From Acidobacteriota bacterium (GTDB taxonomy: Bacteria; Acidobacteriota; Terriglobia; Terriglobales; Acidobacteriaceae): DNA of 47,173 nt. Both the position numbers and the translations under genes were made by a program. Below the pieces are notes generated by a model. It was not told where the DNA came from. It searched no databases and saw only the letters and a list, made by a program, of their open reading frames with translations. This document shows, one piece after another, positions 16,994-24,445 of this stretch (position 1 is the stretch's first letter; every line of letters begins with the position of its first letter). The DNA lies in the NCBI GenBank assembly GCA_021778845.1, contig JAJYBU010000029.1, positions 1 to 47,173 on the forward strand, given 5' to 3'.

Positions 16994-17548
16994 CTAGATT
17001 CTTCCATCGGGCATTCTGGCTTTGTCGCCGAAGCGCACGGACAGATACAACGCCACACCTAGTGAGAGCAAGTCTTTGTAGAGGAACAAGCCCATAAAGC
17101 TCATGTACGGTCTACCATGCACGATCGTGATCGCGCCAGGGGTTGTCAGCAACATGCTGCTGGTGGTTAGAAACATCATCGTCGCCACCACACCACCGAG
17201 AATACCGGCCCTCGGCCACCGATAGCCCGCTAACAGGAGCAAAGCGGCGGTCCACTCTGTAGCTCCGATGAGATCAGACCCGTGATACGTACCGAACAGC
17301 TTGAATTGCCAAGCGATAAGCGGGCTGTTCGACACGAGCTGGACAATGCCATCCGCACCTTGAGCCGTCATCTTGTAGGAGCCTGCCCAGAGCAGCATTA
17401 CGATCATCCCGACACTGCAGAGCAGAAAAGGCACATCGTAAGTCCGAAGCCAAGAAGCGTACCTCAATGGCAGGCCGCCTATAGGAGTCGTTACACCGAC
17501 AGGTACGATCGGACTAATAGTGTTCTGCGATACTGATGTCTTATTCAT
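16994..17548 (-). CDS. DUF417 / RclC-YkgB-like membrane protein
   Basis: A 184-residue protein with four hydrophobic segments. AGSYKMTAQGADGIVQLVSNSPLIAW is the family hallmark between the first and second membrane segments. E. coli RclC belongs to this family and is part of the reactive-chlorine stress set. It is located in the inner membrane. AAGGAAA precedes the ATG. It sits next to decayed remains of a flavoprotein disulfide reductase (17620-17810); RclA, the partner of RclC in E. coli, is also a flavoprotein disulfide reductase, so this may be what is left of an rcl-like pair. Confidence 0.82.
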   Translation of the reverse strand: MNKTSVSQNTISPIVPVGVTTPIGGLPLRYASWLRTYDVPFLLCSVGMIVMLLWAGSYKMTAQGADGIVQLVSNSPLIAWQFKLFGTYHGSDLIGATEWTAALLLLAGYRWPRAGILGGVVATMMFLTTSSMLLTTPGAITIVHGRPYMSFMGLFLYKDLLSLGVALYLSVRFGDKARMPDGRI

Positions 17549-17589
17549 TCAATATTTCCTTATTTGGCAGGGTACTTCTAATCGCCCCA

Positions 17590-17825
17590 CTAATGCGCTG
17601 GATACTCGAAGACGTCATAGCCGAACAGCATCGGTAAGCCCCCGGCCATAGTGGAGTGAGCAGGCAATATTGAGGTACGCCCCGCCGAGATATCGTCGTT
17701 CTATCACCGCCACGCGCTGACCGTTCCGGGTGAAGTCCCCTGCCGCCAGTCTGGAGCCTTCGCTAGAGCTGAAAATGAACAGGTCAACTTGCTCGGTATT
17801 GTTTCTTCGCTGACTACTATGGAAA
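17590..17825 (-). pseudogene. Decayed N-terminus of a flavoprotein disulfide reductase (mercuric reductase/RclA-like)
   Basis: Read on the minus strand, the frame through 17785-17640 gives EQVDLFIFSSSEGSRLAAG, then FTRNGQRVAVIERRYLGGAYLNIAC. This is the FAD-binding start of a pyridine-nucleotide disulfide reductase, up to the first active-site Cys. Two normally conserved Gly residues are Ser, the second Cys is lost and the frame is shifted right after NIAC. An AAGGAG site is followed by ATA where an ATG would be expected. No further part of the gene is seen. Confidence 0.55.
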
Positions 17826-18042
17826 GCTCCTTATTGGTGGAGCATCTGGCCAGGAGCGGCCTTACAGTTGCGTTCACTGAACTCCGCCGACTTTTTCGGA
17901 TTAAGGTGAAAGTTGTTCCTTGGCAGAAGCCCGACTTTTACTATTGATGAGGAGTAAGGCTCGCCCATCAATGGCGCGGCCCGGAGTGCTTCTTTGTCAT
18001 TACTGCACGACGCTCTTCCCCATCCAACACGTCCGTCTAACC

Positions 18043-18083
18043 GGAAACCTACGGACGGCACGCGATTCCGTCTGTAGGTTTCC
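18043..18083. promoter_or_regulatory. Orphan operator-like inverted repeat
   Basis: GGAAACCTACGGACGG (18043-18058) and CCGTCTGTAGGTTTCC (18068-18083) are inverted copies with one mismatch, separated by nine bases. Long GC-rich inverted repeats of this kind are typical TetR-family operators. No TetR gene is nearby, so the regulator may have been lost with the genes that decayed here, or act from elsewhere. It lies between the hydrolase stop and the flavoprotein remnant. The rest of 17826-18123 has no gene that I can support. Confidence 0.5.
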
Positions 18084-18123
18084 GTAAACGTATCTAACAT
18101 GGTCATGACACTACCAGCTTGGA

Positions 18124-19023
18124 TTACGCAACTACTTTCTCGTAGAAAGCGTGGATGTGCTCGACTATATAGTTTAGACAGTCCTCAGTAGCAAAGTGTC
18201 CTGCTGCTAACCGATGCATCTCTGCCTTTGGCAGATCTTTGAGGTATGCTTCGCCGCCTTCGGGTGTGAAGAAGATGTCTCCTTGTCCCCAGAAGATGAT
18301 CGTCTTCGGTTGCTGCCGTTTGAGGAAGTCCTGCCACGTGGGATACAAGGTGACGTTGTTGCGATAGTCGTAGAACAGATCGAGTTGAAGCTGACGTCCA
18401 TAAGGCCGCTGCAGAGTTTGGAAATAGTCCATATTCCAGGTATCAGGGCTAATCAGAGCTGGATTGGTTGAGCCGCTGAGGTAGGTAGCTTTGACTGTAC
18501 CCAAGTCGAGCAGACCCGCAGCTCCTTGTTCGTTTTCCTTGCTACGGTCGAGCCACAGCGCATTGCGCAAGCTGCCCCAAGCGGCACTGAAGCCAACCTC
18601 ATAAGCGTTTGTATTCTGAAGGATCAGCCACTCCAACGCCTCTGGATTCCTTGTCATGATCCTAAAACCCACAGGACCGCCATAGTCCTGCATGTAAAGA
18701 CCGTAGCGCTTGAACCCCTTTGCTTTCAGAAACCCTTCAGTGATTTCCGCCAACTTGTCGAAGGTGTAGGAAAAGGTGGCGGGGTCGGGAGTATCACTAT
18801 TCCCGAAGCCGGGGTAGTCGGGGGCAATCACGTGAAAACGGGAAGCAAGCGCCGGCATCAGTTCACGGAATTGGTGCGAAGATGCCGGCCATCCGTGCAA
18901 CAGAACGAGTTTTGGACTGGAAGGATCGCCCGCTTCACGATAAGCGATATTCAGACCGTCGACGACGATTGAACCAAAAGTGACGGTGCGGGCGGTGACA
19001 GCTGGAGTATGTACTGAACTCAT
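18124..19023 (-). CDS. Alpha/beta hydrolase, Asp-nucleophile type (paralogue 3)
   Basis: A 299-residue hydrolase. LLHGWPASSHQFREL, LYMQDYGGPVGFR (Asp nucleophile about D113) and AAGHFATED (catalytic His) are all present. In the acid position the sequence reads WGQGDIFFTP. It is similar over its whole length to the proteins at 10274, 15629 and 22151. HGWP instead of HGFP at the oxyanion hole adds a Trp, which in haloalkane dehalogenases helps to bind halide at a nearby position; this is only a weak hint. AGGAG precedes the start. Confidence 0.87.
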   Translation of the reverse strand: MSSVHTPAVTARTVTFGSIVVDGLNIAYREAGDPSSPKLVLLHGWPASSHQFRELMPALASRFHVIAPDYPGFGNSDTPDPATFSYTFDKLAEITEGFLKAKGFKRYGLYMQDYGGPVGFRIMTRNPEALEWLILQNTNAYEVGFSAAWGSLRNALWLDRSKENEQGAAGLLDLGTVKATYLSGSTNPALISPDTWNMDYFQTLQRPYGRQLQLDLFYDYRNNVTLYPTWQDFLKRQQPKTIIFWGQGDIFFTPEGGEAYLKDLPKAEMHRLAAGHFATEDCLNYIVEHIHAFYEKVVA

Positions 19024-19175
19024 GAGAATCTCCTGTAGAGTGCAAGAAGGCCGGATCTGCTGTCCGGAGTTAGAAAGGTTAGCAATAAGAAACTTCTCTT
19101 GTAGATGGAAAGTTTGCGAAGATTAGGAGCTAAAAGCGAGTGCTACGAGCCGAAAGACAGCTTCCGATCTGACGG

Positions 19176-19330
19176 CTATTGTCTTGGTCTTCTGAGCCAG
19201 TCATAGCCCAGCTTGATCCAGTCATTGTTCGGCTTGTCATTCAGCGTCATCTGGAACACATTCCTAGGGCTCATGCCTCGCGGTCGAATCAATCGGCCCT
19301 GGCCTAGTAGGTTTGTGTAAAGCACCCGTA
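19176..19330 (-). pseudogene. C-terminal remnant of a sulfite-oxidase-type molybdoenzyme
   Basis: On the minus strand the frame ending near 19178 reads MSPRNVFQMTLNDKPN followed by NDWIKLGYDWLRRPRQ and a stop. This matches the end of the intact molybdoenzyme at 8169-9362 (TKPDDYWTKLGYDWYAGL), but the rest of the gene is missing. It is a relic of a second copy, or of a related enzyme, in this region. The surrounding sequence (19024-19175 and 19331-19451) has no recognisable gene; the 5' part upstream of the hydrolase is likely its promoter. Confidence 0.6.
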
Positions 19331-19451
19331 AGCCCCAAATGGATTCATAGGCACTGTCCCTTTCGCCTAGTTAAGGCACATTCAGAATACGGACGCTGAA
19401 ATATGAATAAAAACGAGAAATTGTGATTGAAATGGTGAGCATGGCTCAACT

Positions 19452-19750
19452 GTGATCCGAGACAATATTGGTCTGGACAGCCTTCGTACGCTGGCTATTC
19501 CCCAAGATATAGACGGATTTGGTCGTGCATCGGAGCACCCAGGTCGCTGGCCGTCCACCATGTGCCTGCAAATGAGACGCCTCGACGAGGAAGCGTTAGG
19601 CGTAGCGGTTCTTCGCCGAAGCGAACAGCCAGGCCCAGTTCTTCACGAGCGACGATAGATTTCACAGTGGAAGGCTCTGATCCTGGCATGGAGCGTAGCA
19701 AAAGAGCTTTTGCAGAAAGCACAGCTCGTAGGAGGACGGCGGTGCTAAGT
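19452..19750 (+). pseudogene. Decayed LysR-family regulator, helix-turn-helix part
   Basis: From GTG 19452 the frame reads IGLDSLRTLAIPQDIDGFGRASE, then STMCLQMRRLDEEALGVAVLRR. It aligns clearly with the N-terminus of the intact LysR protein at 20316-21200 (LSLDSLRTLVATQDLGGFGRAAE, then ISLQMKRLQEEIGVPLFRK). The helix-turn-helix is damaged, the frame stops after 68 codons and no effector domain follows. It is therefore a duplicated and decayed regulator gene, in the opposite orientation to the intact one. Confidence 0.7.
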
Positions 19751-20315
19751 TATTAGGGAGAGGCGCGCTCTAGTATCATGCAGTGGTCCACTCCGATTGG
19801 AATGTCCGGTTCCACAGGAAGAGCTTCAGCAACGGTGCAGCCGAAGTTCACAGAGGACCTCGTGGTCGCAGATAAGGCCCTTAGTGCACACAAGTTCATC
19901 CGCACCCTACGCGAGCTGAATGTCATCGTTCATTGCAAAAGAGCGACAAGGGACACCGCAAGAATCCCGATGGCCGCGCCACGCGCAAGGCCCCTCGTCC
20001 GGCGTCAGGCTGAGTGCTCCATAATGCCTTCCCAAATATGAGTACACTCCCGGCCGCAAGCCCCACATCAAGCAAGCGCACTGAAACGAACAGCTCAAAC
20101 TACCAGACTCACTCAGACGAATGTTTTGTTCAACAAACTCCTGCTGTCCTGAGTCTGACGTTCCTTGAATAGAAACATGGCCAAGAGGATTGGAAGCTTG
20201 CGGCAGTCGAAGAGCCCCTTCGGGGTTCTTCGACTGCGTTTGCCGCAAGAAGCCGCGCCAAACTCCGTTCAGGATGACAGACCAACTTATGCAACCAAGT
20301 TCCTAAGACAGGACA
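19751..20315. other. Decayed non-coding stretch with a strong hairpin
   Basis: No gene is supported here. The main structure is a near-perfect hairpin at 20203-20237: GCAGTCGAAGA pairs with TCTTCGACTGC, and the inner CCCC/GGGG closes a three-base loop, with one G-T pair. It is followed by GTTCAGGATGACAG, a word common near dispersed intergenic repeats in acidobacteria (recollection, not checked). At about 20125-20145 the sequence TTGTTCAACAAACTCCTG resembles the right end of the MITE-like element at 29566-29734. Confidence 0.4.
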
Positions 20316-21200
20316 CTAGATATGCTCTCGTCTCGGACGGGAACGCAGGTAAGTGGCCACCAACTCCTCGGTGATTTCGGCGAACCGCATGGAGTTCGGA
20401 GCCCGAAGGCCGCGCCTGCGATGCAGTGTGATGGGAATGTTCCCTAGTGGGGGGAGACCCAGCTCGATAATTTGCACGTCCGTCGGCAGGCCAAGCTCGG
20501 CGCGCGAGGTCAATCCCAGACCAGCACTGACGGCGGCCCACACCCCCGTTAAACTCGGGCTGGTCATTGCCACGCGCCAGGAGCGTCCAACACTTTCCAA
20601 TGCGTCCAGTCCGGGTGTCTGACATCCGCATGGGGGGTTGAAGAGAGCGAGCGGTAACGGCTGCCTTGGACGATCCCTAAAGCTGGGGCTTGCGATCCAG
20701 TGCAACGGAAGCTCGGTCAACAGTTGCGCCGTCTTCTTTTGTGCACCACCTAGCGTCAAGACAAGGTCAAGTTCGCCGGAGTCGATCGCTTGCAAGAGTA
20801 CTTGGCCGAGGTCGACCGTCACCTCAAGTTTTACAAGTGGATAAAGCGCGTTGAACCGCGCAATGACCAGAGGTAATACGTTACTCGTGAAATCTTGACC
20901 AAATCCAATTCGAACGACGCCTGCAAGAGACGATCCACGCAGAGTATCCACCATCTCATCATTGAGCTCTAGCACCCTCCGGGCATATCGGAGAGCGATC
21001 TCTCCCTGCTCAGTGAGAATCATCTTCCGACCTTGCTTCCGAAACAGCGGGACGCCGATCTCCTCCTGCAGTCGCTTCATCTGCAAGCTGATAGCGGAGG
21101 GAGTTCGTAAAAGCCGTTCCGCAGCACGCCCGAAGCCACCCAGGTCTTGGGTGGCCACCAAGGTTCGAAGACTGTCGAGGCTGAGGTTATTCAGAAGCAT
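20316..21200 (-). CDS. LysR-family transcriptional regulator
   Basis: A 294-residue LysR protein. The N-terminal winged helix is LDSLRTLVATQDLGGFGRAAERL, then AISLQMKRLQEEIGVPLFRKQG; the effector-binding domain starts at about residue 90 (GVVRIGFGQDF). It is divergent from the hydrolase at 21397, with 196 nt between the starts, the normal arrangement for a LysR protein and its target. The intergenic region includes a TAAGAAATTCTTG stretch that could be an operator. Because the promoters at 3156 and 16580 share a sequence block, it might control a wider set (inference). Confidence 0.9.
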   Translation of the reverse strand: MLLNNLSLDSLRTLVATQDLGGFGRAAERLLRTPSAISLQMKRLQEEIGVPLFRKQGRKMILTEQGEIALRYARRVLELNDEMVDTLRGSSLAGVVRIGFGQDFTSNVLPLVIARFNALYPLVKLEVTVDLGQVLLQAIDSGELDLVLTLGGAQKKTAQLLTELPLHWIASPSFRDRPRQPLPLALFNPPCGCQTPGLDALESVGRSWRVAMTSPSLTGVWAAVSAGLGLTSRAELGLPTDVQIIELGLPPLGNIPITLHRRRGLRAPNSMRFAEITEELVATYLRSRPRREHI

Positions 21201-21396
21201 AGTTTAGACGTTCTCAACGATAGTGTAAGAAATTCTTGCTTTTAGTGATCTTCTCTCATCCATATGCTCCATAGTAGCGCACGTTGCGGTCGGACTGCGA
21301 CTCGGTCTGTGGTCAGCGATGCTCACGAGTCCTGATTGCTTTGAGGAGTCCAGTATCGGCTCAGCACAGGCGCGCCAGCTCGGCGAAAGGCTATTT

Positions 21397-22098
21397 ATGA
21401 AAACTATTCTTTCCAATGCAACGATCGTTTTGGTGCATGCCGCATGGGCGGATGCATCCTCATGGTCTGCTGTAATCGGTTCACTCCTCAAGGCGAACGT
21501 CAAAGTGATCGCGGCACAGATTCCAATGACTTCGCTGTCCGATGATGTTGCTGCCTTGAAAGTGGCCCTCGAAAGAGCGGGCGCAGGGCCAATCCTCCTT
21601 GTCTCGCACTCCTACTCGGGAGGTGTAATCACCGCTCTCGATGGTGACGATCGTGTCCGAGGTCTGGCGTATGTGGCCGCGATTCCGCCTGCAGAAGGCG
21701 AGACGGTTGGAGACCTTTTCTTCCGCGAGGCTCCCCATGAGAAGGCCCCCCATCTGGAAGCCGACGCACATGGTCTGTTATGGATGTCGGAGGAAGGGAT
21801 GAACAATGCGGTCGCCCACCGAGCCACGGCGGAACAAAACGCAATCGCAACAGCAGCGCAACGCCCAATCGCGATGAAGTGTCTTGGCGAGACAATACAG
21901 ACTCCCGCCTGGAGGTCGAAACCTTCATGGTATCTGCTGGCCGAAGACGACCGGATGTTCAGCCCGAAGACACAACGTTTCGTCGCCGAGCGTATGAGCG
22001 CACAGATCCGTTCGTACAATGTAGATCATGCCCCTCAAATTTCAGAACCAGCCCTCGTCGTAGGGTTCTTGCTGGACGCAGCCAGCGCGTTGCTCTAA
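21397..22098 (+). CDS. Alpha/beta hydrolase, Ser-nucleophile type
   Basis: A 233-residue protein. IVLVHAAWADASSW is the N-terminal strand and oxyanion hole, and LLVSHSYSGGVIT is the nucleophile elbow with Ser72. The catalytic His is in VDHAPQISEP near the end. This belongs to the esterase-like EstC/MhpC-type group often induced in stress or catabolic operons, and is distinct from the four Asp-nucleophile paralogues. The ATG at 21397 has GAAAGG six bases upstream; a longer frame from 21319 has none. It is divergent from the LysR gene and 52 nt before the next hydrolase gene, probably one operon. Confidence 0.85.
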   Translation: MKTILSNATIVLVHAAWADASSWSAVIGSLLKANVKVIAAQIPMTSLSDDVAALKVALERAGAGPILLVSHSYSGGVITALDGDDRVRGLAYVAAIPPAEGETVGDLFFREAPHEKAPHLEADAHGLLWMSEEGMNNAVAHRATAEQNAIATAAQRPIAMKCLGETIQTPAWRSKPSWYLLAEDDRMFSPKTQRFVAERMSAQIRSYNVDHAPQISEPALVVGFLLDAASALL

Positions 22099-22150
22099 GC
22101 GATACGTTATCTCGCGTGCCATCAATTGAAAGAACGCTACGGAGTAGCAC

Positions 22151-23026
22151 ATGACCACATACCACCACGCCCACATTCAAGGCCGTAAGATTTTCTGCCG
22201 CGAAGCCGGGTCGGCCACAAACCCGACGATTGTCCTGCTTCACGGCTTTCCGTCATCATCACACATGTTCCGTGAGCTGATACCCTTGCTCGCCGACCAC
22301 TTCCACGTTGTCGCGCCGGATTACCTCGGCTTTGGCTACAGCGATGCTCCACCGGCGACCGACTTCCAATACACCTTCGACAATCTAACCGCACAGATTG
22401 AAGAGTTACTTTTCACGACGCTGGGCCTGAAGAAGTTCAGCATCTACGTCCAGGATTACGGCGCACCCGTTGGTTTTCGCATTGCCTCCCGCCATCCTGA
22501 GGTGATTGAAGGGATCGTCGTACAGAATGGCAACGCCTACATGGAAGGCATCAGCGCCGCCTTCGACCCGCTCCGGCCTTTCTGGGCGAACCGTAACGAA
22601 GAGACGGAAAAGGGGCCGCGGTCTCTCCTGATCAAAGAGACGACGATCTTCCAGTACACGCATGGTGCTAAAAACAAGGCGGCGGTGAGCCCGGACGGTT
22701 ACACCTTCGACCAGGCACTGCTGGATCGTCCTGGCAATGATGCGATTCAACTCGACCTCTTTCACAACTACACCTCGAACGTAGCGCTCTACGACACCTG
22801 GCACGAGTATTTCCGCAGGCACCAACCCCGAACGTTGATCGTATGGGGACAGAACGATCCCTTCTTCATCGTTCCGGGAGCGCAGGCGTTCTTGCGCGAC
22901 CTGCCGAAGGCGGAACTGCACCTCATCGACGGTGGTCACTTCCTCCTGGAAGAACACAGCGCGTTTGTCGCAGAAAAGATCATTGCATTTCTGGCAAAGG
23001 GAAATAAGGCGGAGGTGGTCAAATGA
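22151..23026 (+). CDS. Alpha/beta hydrolase, Asp-nucleophile type (paralogue 4)
   Basis: A 291-residue hydrolase. LLHGFPSSSHMFREL, IYVQDYGAPVGFR (Asp nucleophile about D102), WGQNDPFF and DGGHFLLEE form the catalytic set. It is the fourth related enzyme in 13 kb and the only one on the plus strand. GGAG precedes the ATG. The stop overlaps the next gene's start (ATGA), so the hydrolase and the small membrane protein are translated together. The operon is probably LysR-controlled together with the Ser hydrolase. Confidence 0.87.
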   Translation: MTTYHHAHIQGRKIFCREAGSATNPTIVLLHGFPSSSHMFRELIPLLADHFHVVAPDYLGFGYSDAPPATDFQYTFDNLTAQIEELLFTTLGLKKFSIYVQDYGAPVGFRIASRHPEVIEGIVVQNGNAYMEGISAAFDPLRPFWANRNEETEKGPRSLLIKETTIFQYTHGAKNKAAVSPDGYTFDQALLDRPGNDAIQLDLFHNYTSNVALYDTWHEYFRRHQPRTLIVWGQNDPFFIVPGAQAFLRDLPKAELHLIDGGHFLLEEHSAFVAEKIIAFLAKGNKAEVVK

Positions 23027-23535
23027 CTTTCTCCGCCATCAACCCGCCCGACGGAAATAAGCCGCAGTTGGCAGCTCGGACCTTGCACATCTCTCGCGCC
23101 ATCCTTTACGCCACGCTGGTGGTAGGAGCACTTGATGCAACCGACGGTGTCGTTTTCCTCGGCCTGCAGGGTCAAAACCCGATCCAGGTGCTGCAGTACA
23201 TCGCGAGCAGTCTGCTGGGTGCACGATCCTTCTCGGGCGGCCTTGCAACTGCGGGACTTGGCCTCGCGGTGCATTTCGCCGTCTCGCTGGCGGTTGCAGC
23301 GATCTATATTTTTGCAAGTCGGCGCGTGGCTGCGCTGCGTACGAAGTGGGTGCTCATGGGTCTGCTGTACGGCGCTGGAGTGTGGGCGGTCATGAACTTG
23401 CTGTTGTTGCCGCTCACTGCAACCGCACACGGCCCGATTGCAATCGCGGCGATGGTCAACGGCCTTGTAGGTCACGCTTTATTCGTCGGCCTGCCGTCCG
23501 CATACTTTGCGAAGGACGTGGAGATGATCGAATGA
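23023..23535 (+). CDS. Four-helix membrane protein, conserved hypothetical
   Basis: A 170-residue protein with about four hydrophobic segments: ILYATLVVGALDATDGVVFLG, then AVHFAVSLAVAAIYIF, WVLMGLLYGAGVWAVMNLLLL and a final GLVGHALFVGLP. The pattern (LDATDG in the first helix, YGAGVWAVMN in the third, a His-containing last helix) resembles uncharacterised membrane proteins I have seen in acidobacteria, but I cannot name a family with confidence. It is coupled to the upstream hydrolase by ATGA. A role in substrate handling or membrane stress is a guess from context only. Confidence 0.65.
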   Translation: MTFSAINPPDGNKPQLAARTLHISRAILYATLVVGALDATDGVVFLGLQGQNPIQVLQYIASSLLGARSFSGGLATAGLGLAVHFAVSLAVAAIYIFASRRVAALRTKWVLMGLLYGAGVWAVMNLLLLPLTATAHGPIAIAAMVNGLVGHALFVGLPSAYFAKDVEMIE

Positions 23536-23827
23536 GCGGCCTTTCGACATAGCAATCAACGGCAGTACTGGCTCTTGCAGTGTGAGACGTGGCCGCGGCG
23601 GAGACGCCTCGCCTGATCGACGACTTTCGAGCGACATTGCGTGCGGTACGAGACCGCGGCGACCAACTCGGCTCTCCTTCTCTTTCGCGTGTATCGGCTC
23701 ATTTGAATTGCGTTTGTCGGAAGCTCAGAGACTGGTTCCGGGGAGTTCACGTCAACCATCTCTGATTAGGCAAGGCATCTGAGTCCAAGCCACTTGCAGC
23801 TTTGGCTTAAATGTGAAGGACTACGAT

Positions 23828-24223
23828 ATGGGGAATACCAACGCCAGAATGCTTGGAGCCAGGAGTGTCGATACACGCTATATTCACAACGCCAGCCGCT
23901 CAGCATCTGTGCTCTTTCAAGGGAAATGGAAACTTGAGATCCTTTGTGCTATGCGCGCTGGACCGGTCCGCGTAGGGCAGTTATCTCGACTCCTCCCGGG
24001 AACTTCAAAGAAGATGCTTGCTCACCATCTGAGGCAACTCGAAGCGGATGGGATCGTTCTCAGGCGTGACATGAGCGATATCGTTCTCCATGTTGAATAC
24101 GATTTCACCAGCGAAGCGAGGGAAGAGGTTTGCTCACTTCTCGATCATCTTGCACAGTGGGGTCGAATGTATGCGTTGAGTCAAGCGATCCTATCTACAA
24201 GTGAAAAGCCGCACATCATATAA
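23828..24223 (+). CDS. HxlR-family transcriptional regulator
   Basis: A 131-residue winged-helix protein. LFQGKWKLEILCAMRAGPVRVGQL, then LPGTSKKMLAHHLRQLEADGIVLR, matches the HxlR fold, which uses one HTH per monomer and works as a dimer; many respond to electrophiles or oxidants. The ATG at 23828 has AAGGA eight bases upstream; a GTG at 23813 is in frame but lies within that site. The 290-nt gap before it (23536-23827) has no recognisable gene. Its target may be the upstream operon or the neighbouring stress genes. Confidence 0.85.
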   Translation: MGNTNARMLGARSVDTRYIHNASRSASVLFQGKWKLEILCAMRAGPVRVGQLSRLLPGTSKKMLAHHLRQLEADGIVLRRDMSDIVLHVEYDFTSEAREEVCSLLDHLAQWGRMYALSQAILSTSEKPHII

Positions 24224-24400
24224 AGACGTTTCGTATCTGCTGGACTCTTAGTTGCACTCAGGTCTGGAAAAAGCAGATAGGGGAAGGCCCGGAGGAGGAA
24301 CTTGACTCCGGCACGCAGCCGGCGAGTGAAGGCCGGAGTAGAGCGAAGAGGGTGCAGGGGGAAACGGCACGTGTTCCCCTGCCGTTTTGGGCAACAAAGA

Positions 24401-24423
24401 GAGGGACGGCAAAGCCGCCCCTC
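24401..24423 (-). terminator. Rho-independent-like terminator of the parB-like gene
   Basis: On the minus strand GAGGG, a spacer base and CGGC pair with their complements around a three-base loop, followed by TCTTTGTTG. It sits 22 nt past the stop codon of the ParB-like gene. The T-run is imperfect. A second weaker inverted repeat (AACGGCA, 24363-24369; TGCCGTT, 24380-24386) lies further downstream. The rest of 24224-24400 holds no gene. Confidence 0.5.
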
Positions 24424-24445
24424 AAAGGTGAGTCGTGTTGGTGGT

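Noticed and set aside
17831..18106. Minus-strand 91-codon frame over the operator-like repeat
   Set aside because: Its first third encodes the inverted repeat itself and the rest has no domain; considered as a TetR start but no HTH is present.
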